Positions 59,746-64,000 of a stretch of 64,000 bases of DNA are shown here, piece after piece. The stretch is from Roseburia porci. GTDB lineage: Bacteria; Bacillota; Clostridia; Lachnospirales; Lachnospiraceae. The DNA lies in the NCBI RefSeq assembly GCF_009695765.1, contig NZ_VUNI01000011.1:27369-91368 (forward strand), read 5' to 3'. The position numbers were made by a program, and so were the translations under genes. How positions within the stretch are numbered: position 1 is the stretch's first letter; each line of letters starts with the position of its first letter. The notes under the pieces are model-generated. The model was not told the DNA's origin, made no database searches, and worked only from the letters and a program-made list of their open reading frames with translations.

Positions 59746-61424
59746 TGTCTATTCCTCCCTGTATGATTTCTTTCTTCTTTCATTTTCATTTTGCATTGGT
59801 ACATTGTTGCATCTGCGCTTTTAAATATGTCATCCATGTTCTTTGATACACCATGCTCCACACCGATCGCAACCTCGATTGGATACTCTGACTGGATCTG
59901 CTCCATATTCCGCAGAAAACTCTGGCATACTTTCTCAAACTGTTCCATTTCAATACCTTCTGCCAGTACACAGAATTCATCGCCACCAATCCGGTAACTC
60001 TTTCCAATCTGATCAAATGCCTGCTGCATCATCTCTCCAACTGTACAGATTGCCTGATCACCACTGGCATGTCCATACTGGTCATTAATGAATTTCAGAC
60101 CATTCATATCAGCGACCATGACGATCACAGCGGTATTCTGCTGGCCTTCGAGCTTTGTTTTATCTGCCTCATACGCTGCACGGTTTGCCATTCCTGTCAA
60201 TCCGTCTTTGTATGCCATTGCTGCCAGTGCTGCTGTCTCATAATCACCGGCACGAAGCTTTCTTCCCTCCTGCATCAGAGTGATGCCCAGATAACCAATA
60301 AATATCAAAAGTCCCATTCGCAGGATTACTCCGCTTTCGCCTCTATTGATCAGGAAAAATTGTATAAACTCACAGATCGTGCTGACGATCAGAATCCAGA
60401 TCCCATGAATAAGCCTTCTGTCCTGAAACCTCTTTTTGCCTTTTCGCAGAGAAATCAGTGCAATAATAAAGCATACAAGACTTACCATAATATAGATCTG
60501 TACCGCGATCTGTGTACGGAACAGATATCCATGTCCGGTAATTGCAGCCAGTAACAGTGCAAGAACGATTGCAATCCCACTGTAATAAAGCAGCTTCATA
60601 TATTTCTTTTCCCGGAATTCCTCGTAACTTAATAAAAACCGCACAATAAAAATCGGCATCAGGTCATAGGTAATATATTCAAAAAACGAATATACCGCAA
60701 GACGCGACATAAACAGCTGCAGGACATGGCTTTCCAACAGCATCCATGCCCCGACATCAATTGCAAAGAATCCAAGGAAACATAGCGAATCGGTTTTCTT
60801 CTGATGTTCAAAAAATGCCCCCATAAAAGCAAAATACAGACCGAGCAGAATCAAAAGCAGACTCTGTCCTGCCGCAAGTGCTCCATTCTCTAACACCATA
60901 TAAAGGAAAGAGGATTCCGATCCCAGATAAACTGCCGGAAGATATCCCGAGACAGCGCTCTGTGCAAACATCGGCTGGATTTCAATCTTAAGTTCTTCTC
61001 CCTGCCATCCCGGTTTTAACCGGACACTGTTCCAAAATGAACCATACGCCAGAGGATACGGGGTTGTTGCTGCCTCTCCACTGTCATAGATCATTTCGCC
61101 CGCCTGATAAATCTTTATCCGGCTTTGTCTGGAGTACACTAAGATGCTATTGACGGAATACTCCGTCTTCTCCGGAAGCGTCGTCGTCATCGTAATGACT
61201 TCTTTTTCCGGGTTCTTAATGCTTCCCGGCAACGTCATGGTCTGTTTCTGACTACCCCATGATACGGTAAATTCATTCCGCATGCGGCTGGTTTCTTCTA
61301 TATGAAATCCTCTTGTTGTTTTCGGTGCCAACACAAAGAGCAAAATAAAAATTACCAGAATAAAAACTCCCAGTATACCAAGTGGCAGATCTCTGTATTT
61401 CCGAGCTTTATCGTTTCTGTTCAT
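59742..61424 (-). CDS. Membrane diguanylate cyclase with 7TMR-DISM-like sensor
   Basis: 560 aa. TM1 at about residues 16-35, an extracytoplasmic beta-rich domain to about 185, seven membrane helices (about 186-375), and a C-terminal GGDEF domain. The catalytic RIGGDEFCVL is intact, so c-di-GMP synthesis is likely; the RxxD inhibitory site that usually stands five residues before it is absent. Sensor of unknown small molecule. Translationally coupled to the [FeFe] hydrogenase gene that follows. Confidence 0.9.
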   Translation of the reverse strand: MNRNDKARKYRDLPLGILGVFILVIFILLFVLAPKTTRGFHIEETSRMRNEFTVSWGSQKQTMTLPGSIKNPEKEVITMTTTLPEKTEYSVNSILVYSRQSRIKIYQAGEMIYDSGEAATTPYPLAYGSFWNSVRLKPGWQGEELKIEIQPMFAQSAVSGYLPAVYLGSESSFLYMVLENGALAAGQSLLLILLGLYFAFMGAFFEHQKKTDSLCFLGFFAIDVGAWMLLESHVLQLFMSRLAVYSFFEYITYDLMPIFIVRFLLSYEEFREKKYMKLLYYSGIAIVLALLLAAITGHGYLFRTQIAVQIYIMVSLVCFIIALISLRKGKKRFQDRRLIHGIWILIVSTICEFIQFFLINRGESGVILRMGLLIFIGYLGITLMQEGRKLRAGDYETAALAAMAYKDGLTGMANRAAYEADKTKLEGQQNTAVIVMVADMNGLKFINDQYGHASGDQAICTVGEMMQQAFDQIGKSYRIGGDEFCVLAEGIEMEQFEKVCQSFLRNMEQIQSEYPIEVAIGVEHGVSKNMDDIFKSADATMYQCKMKMKEERNHTGRNRQ

Positions 61425-61672
61425 ATGGTTATCTCCCTTTGAAAGAATGATAAATTTTTCTCAAAACGTGTGATTTTATTATATCAAATCTGTCCTTATT
61501 CTTCTACCAGGTACACAAAAAAAAACAGTTCTTTTTCTGAATTTCTTATCTGACCTTATAAATTAACATCAAATTGATACTATTCATATGTTCAGATAAG
61601 TGTATACTTCTTGTCATATGAATTTTTGTAAAATTTATGTAAATTGTTTGTCAAAGAAGAGAGGAATTTATT

Positions 61673-62200
61673 ATGAAAAACACATTATCTGTAAAAAACC
61701 TGACTCTGACAGCAATGTTCATGGCTTTGAACATTGCACTCAGTTCTTTTGGTGTTCCGGTTCCCGGCGGACATTTTTATCTGAATGACATCGTGATCTG
61801 TACTGCAGCAATTCTCTTAGATCCGTTCAGCGCATTTTTAGTTGGCGGCGTTGGCGCATTCCTTGGCGATCTGTTCTTCTATCCGCTTCCAATGTTCGTA
61901 TCACTTGCAACTCACGGACTCCAGGCAATCGTGATCTCACTGTGTGCCCACAAGCTCAAGATGAAACAGGAAAAAACCGGTGCAATCATCGGCGTTGCAA
62001 TCGGTGCAGTGATCATGGTTGTCGGATACAGCCTTGGAAGAGCATTCATCTACAGCACTCCGGAATATGCGATCCTGAAACTTCCATATCAGATCCTTCA
62101 GGCAGCTGTCGGAGCTATTGTATCCGTTATTTTATGCTACCAGTGCAAGATCCGCACGCTGTATCTGAATTCTTTCGCAGGTCAGGCGAAACAGGCATAA
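61673..62200 (+). CDS. ECF transporter S component (vitamin/cofactor-precursor binding)
   Basis: 175 aa with about six membrane segments. MKNTLSVKNLTLTAMFMALNIALSSFGVPVPGGHFYLNDIVICTAAILLDP is the typical start of S components of the HmpT/PdxU/BioY-like groups that bind thiamine or pyridoxal precursors; the substrate cannot be fixed. Works with an EcfAA'T module encoded elsewhere. GAGAGGAA lies before the ATG; no TPP-type riboswitch is visible, only a 9-bp inverted repeat (CTTATCTGA / TCAGATAAG) in the leader. Confidence 0.88.
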   Translation: MKNTLSVKNLTLTAMFMALNIALSSFGVPVPGGHFYLNDIVICTAAILLDPFSAFLVGGVGAFLGDLFFYPLPMFVSLATHGLQAIVISLCAHKLKMKQEKTGAIIGVAIGAVIMVVGYSLGRAFIYSTPEYAILKLPYQILQAAVGAIVSVILCYQCKIRTLYLNSFAGQAKQA

Positions 62201-62288
62201 GTTTTATGACATTTTATTATCAGGATAACAATACTTACTAGCTGGCATACTTGCGAAGTACCTCCTGTCTATAAAAATGGGTAAAAAA

Positions 62289-62334
62289 AATGTTGGAGTA
62301 ACGAATGATATTTGATATTCGTTACTCCAACATT
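62289..62334. terminator. Bidirectional terminator after the ECF S gene and the 42-codon ORF
   Basis: AATGTTGGAGTAACGAAT pairs perfectly with ATTCGTTACTCCAACATT (18 bp), with TTTT runs on both strands. Confidence 0.92.
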
Positions 62335-62350
62335 TTTTGTTAATTTAAAA

Positions 62351-62479
62351 TTATCGTTGCGTATGAGCAGTATACGCTTTATCACACGTTCGAAGCCCAT
62401 CGATATGTTCAAACAAATCCGGTTTAATAGGGGTTCCTAATGGGTCTGGTATACCATCAACAAGAAGTGCCGTTTTCAT
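62351..62479 (-). CDS. Possible 42-aa small protein with own leader hairpin and terminator
   Basis: ATG at 62479 reads MKTALLVDGIPDPLGTPIKP and ends with DKAYTAHTQR before TAA. Not recognised. No Shine-Dalgarno is visible, and an in-frame TAA lies 15 nt upstream, so it is not the tail of a longer frame. It is framed by a minus-strand terminator-like hairpin upstream (62499-62550) and the strong terminator downstream, which makes a short transcript plausible. It could equally be a remnant. Confidence 0.35.
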   Translation of the reverse strand: MKTALLVDGIPDPLGTPIKPDLFEHIDGLRTCDKAYTAHTQR

Positions 62480-62498
62480 ATGTATATCTTAAACCAAA

Positions 62499-62550
62499 AA
62501 CTCTAGGGTCCGGTCATTCCCATATACTGAGAAACGTACAACCTAGAGTA
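62499..62550 (-). terminator. Hairpin with T run upstream of the 42-codon ORF
   Basis: On the minus strand ACTCTAGG pairs with CCTAGAGT around an inner hairpin (TTCTCA-GTATA-TGGGAA), followed by TTTTTGG. It may be a terminator or attenuator for a short minus-strand transcript; I could not match it to a known riboswitch. Confidence 0.5.
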
Positions 62551-62741
62551 TTATTAACACAGAACCTTTGCTACACGATTATAGTATACGTTGTACATAA
62601 ATAAGTCGATACTGTTTTACGAATATTAATTAAATTTATTTCATCTTAAATAATGCCAAATAGAACCTACTATGGTCGAGTGAAAGAATGTCTTGCATCT
62701 CTTCCAGAATCCTGATTATCTTCTATCATTTTCAGACCCGA

Positions 62742-62885
62742 TTAACAATAATATAGAAAAGACCGGAGTTTTGACCAGGATGTTTCATCCCAGTCGTGAT
62801 CGAGTGCGATCGAATATACCGGCGCTTTACATTTTTCTTCCAGACCTCTCATCTCAAGAATCATCGCCGTATTCTCATAATCCTC
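62742..62885 (-). pseudogene. Orphan coding fragment without start, next to the kinase stub
   Basis: An open stretch beginning EDYENTAMILEMRGLEEKC and ending SKLRSFLYYC before TAA. The composition looks protein-like (PVYSIALDHDWDETSWSKL), but I recognise no family and there is no start codon with a ribosome binding site. It overlaps the stop of the FGGY stub in the next frame, so a deletion probably joined pieces of two genes. Confidence 0.4.
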
Positions 62886-62934
62886 AAAAAAGCTTCACTG
62901 TTGATGTTCCAATATCAATACCAAAATGTAACAT
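62884..62934 (-). pseudogene. N-terminal stub of an FGGY-family carbohydrate kinase
   Basis: ATG at 62934, preceded by CGGAGG, reads MLHFGIDIGTSTVKLF and then hits TGA. FGIDIGTSTVK is the ATP-binding phosphate-1 motif at the very start of FGGY kinases such as xylulokinase. Only 16 codons remain. The 842-bp gap 62201-63042 otherwise has the terminator, the 42-codon ORF and the crp-type promoter. Confidence 0.6.
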
Positions 62935-62955
62935 ATAAAATACGACCTCCGAAGA

Positions 62956-62984
62956 TTGACTTTCCATATACGCAAACGTATAAT
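62956..62984 (+). promoter_or_regulatory. Promoter of the Crp/Fnr-type gene
   Basis: -35 TTGACT (62956-62961), 17 nt, consensus -10 TATAAT (62979-62984). GTTAGTTTAAATTAAC just downstream (about 62989-63004) is a partial palindrome that could be an autoregulatory site. Confidence 0.75.
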
Positions 62985-63042
62985 CGTAGTTAGTTTAAAT
63001 TAACCAATATTATATACAACTAATTCCAAGGAGGCAGTTGCC

Positions 63043-63747
63043 ATGGCAACCAATACACTTTCTTTTGATTTGGATACCTATAAAAAATATCTCCGGAATT
63101 CCAGTCTTTTCCGTGGAATCCCGGAGGATAAATATCAGAACGTATTAAACTGTCTGCAGGCTAGAATCGAATATTATCCCGCCGGAACCCCTCTCGTCAA
63201 TGCCGGTGACAGGGATTTCCGTGCCGGCGTGTTGTTGGAGGGCGGTCTTGAGGAATTTATCTATGACGAGAACGCCAATCCCGTCGTCATCAGCCATCTG
63301 AAAAGTGGCTCTGTCTTCGGTGCAGAACTCGCATGTGGCAATTCCCTTGCAAGCCAGTTTTATCTCGATGCCTCGGTTGATTCGAGAGTCCTTCTTCTGG
63401 ATTTTCAGATTCTGCTCAATCCATCAACACTCACCTGTCCACACCGAATGCAGGTGACCGCCAATCTGCTCCAGGAATTTGCAATTCAGATTACTTTTTT
63501 TAATACGAAAGTGCGCATTCTGAGCCAGAAAAAACTCCGCGATAAGATCAAAGTCTACTTACAGACCCAGGAGATTTCCGAAGATGGAACGATCCAGCTT
63601 CCATTTTCAAGAAATAAACTGGCTGAATTCCTATATGTTGACCGGAGCGCCCTCTCCCGCGAACTTTGCCGGATGCGCGACGAAGGCGTTTTAGCATTTT
63701 CCGGTTCCAAAATCACCATGCTGGATCATTATTTTCTTGCTGGATAA
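63043..63747 (+). CDS. Crp/Fnr family transcriptional regulator
   Basis: 234 aa. Residues about 20-130 form a cyclic-nucleotide-binding-like beta-roll (LFRGIPEDKYQNVLNCLQAR, YPAGTPLVNAGDRDFRAGVLLEGGLEEFI, GSVFGAELACGNS); the C-terminal winged helix has LPFSRNKLAEFLYVDRSALSRELCRMRDEGVL. No FNR-type N-terminal cysteine cluster, so it senses something other than via a [4Fe-4S] centre, possibly a small molecule. Such proteins often control nitrosative-stress or sulphur genes encoded next to them, here outside the window. AAGGAGG 8 nt before the ATG. Confidence 0.92.
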   Translation: MATNTLSFDLDTYKKYLRNSSLFRGIPEDKYQNVLNCLQARIEYYPAGTPLVNAGDRDFRAGVLLEGGLEEFIYDENANPVVISHLKSGSVFGAELACGNSLASQFYLDASVDSRVLLLDFQILLNPSTLTCPHRMQVTANLLQEFAIQITFFNTKVRILSQKKLRDKIKVYLQTQEISEDGTIQLPFSRNKLAEFLYVDRSALSRELCRMRDEGVLAFSGSKITMLDHYFLAG

Positions 63748-64000
63748 ATACGCTTATAGAGAAAAATCAACAAATGTTGCCATAGCAACCGACAGAGGCA
63801 TGTGATTTCGTTAGAATGTTCAATCGTAAGTTAGTTTTATCTAACTGCGGGTAAAGTATTTAAACCAAAACATGGTAGTGTCAAATAAGATATGAAAAAA
63901 CTGAGTTAAAAAATTAGGCTCAGATGAACCTTGAAAATTGTAGATATTAGAGGTTGTGGCAGACGTCCGCCACCCTTGACAGCACGAAAAAGAACTGCTG
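63748..64000 (+). other. Non-coding right end of the window with small hairpins
   Basis: No gene seen. Short inverted repeats: GTTAG-N6-CTAAC (about 63823-63838), CTGAG ... CTCAG (about 63901-63923) and the near-palindrome GTGGCAGACGTCCGCCAC (about 63957-63974). They may belong to the leader of the next gene or to a mobile-element end beyond the window; I cannot tell which. Confidence 0.35.

Noticed and set aside
63930..63950. TTGTAGAT resembling the end of a Cas12a direct repeat
   Set aside because: Single occurrence, no stem arm in front of it and no repeat-spacer periodicity.

Overview
The window looks like the chromosome of a gut Lachnospiraceae bacterium (Bacillota, Clostridia). This is inferred from gene content and style: Gram-positive lipoprotein-anchored ABC uptake systems, purine-rich GGAGG ribosome binding sites, many LacI/AraC sugar regulators, a monomeric [FeFe] hydrogenase, a long-form L25/Ctc protein and a beta-mannan locus with the gene set known from Roseburia intestinalis. 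I see no rRNA, tRNA, phage, intact insertion sequence or CRISPR array.

Layout. 1-14757 (minus strand) is an intracellular beta-mannooligosaccharide pathway: solute-binding lipoprotein and two permeases import acetylated (galacto)mannooligosaccharides; a CE2 esterase and a CE17-type esterase deacetylate them; GH113, mannobiose 2-epimerase, GH130_1 and GH130_2 phosphorylases depolymerise them; a phosphomannose isomerase domain, fused to the CE17-type esterase, feeds glycolysis. A GH13 alpha-glucosidase with its LacI regulator lies at the left edge. An AraC regulator diverges at 15068. 16030-19939 is a LacI / GH36 alpha-galactosidase / NUDIX operon that would remove galactose side chains.

20117-23455 holds a YitT membrane protein, a CarD-like protein and a chemotaxis receptor. 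23554-30926 (plus strand) is an amine/imino-acid oxidation module: three subunits resembling opine, proline or HcnABC-type dehydrogenases plus a BFD-type ferredoxin, an ornithine-cyclodeaminase-family protein, an AraC regulator, an unusual PII protein and an APC permease. The same 19-nt element precedes both promoters of this module, each followed by a leader terminator. 30941-33849 is a solute-binding protein translationally coupled to a hybrid histidine kinase.

33936-47386 is mixed housekeeping: LUD protein, ThrE-type exporter, metE, a serine hydrolase, an amino-acid ABC importer, AEC transporter, L25, two gene remnants and larBE. 47496-52389 is a complete sufCBDSU operon with a promoter and a palindromic operator. 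53093-61424 carries a radical SAM protein, metY, an agcS symporter under a tandem glycine riboswitch, and a [FeFe] hydrogenase coupled to a diguanylate cyclase. The right end has an ECF S-component, a decayed stretch with gene stubs, and a Crp/Fnr regulator.

The most unusual signals not explained by ordinary genes are: a two-copy structured element with compensatory base changes (36102-36255 and 55910-56216); a three-unit repeat of exact 72-bp period built from hairpins (52648-52863); a long inverted repeat that would hide the ribosome binding site of the radical SAM gene (54463-54562); and the twin regulatory elements of the amine-oxidase module.
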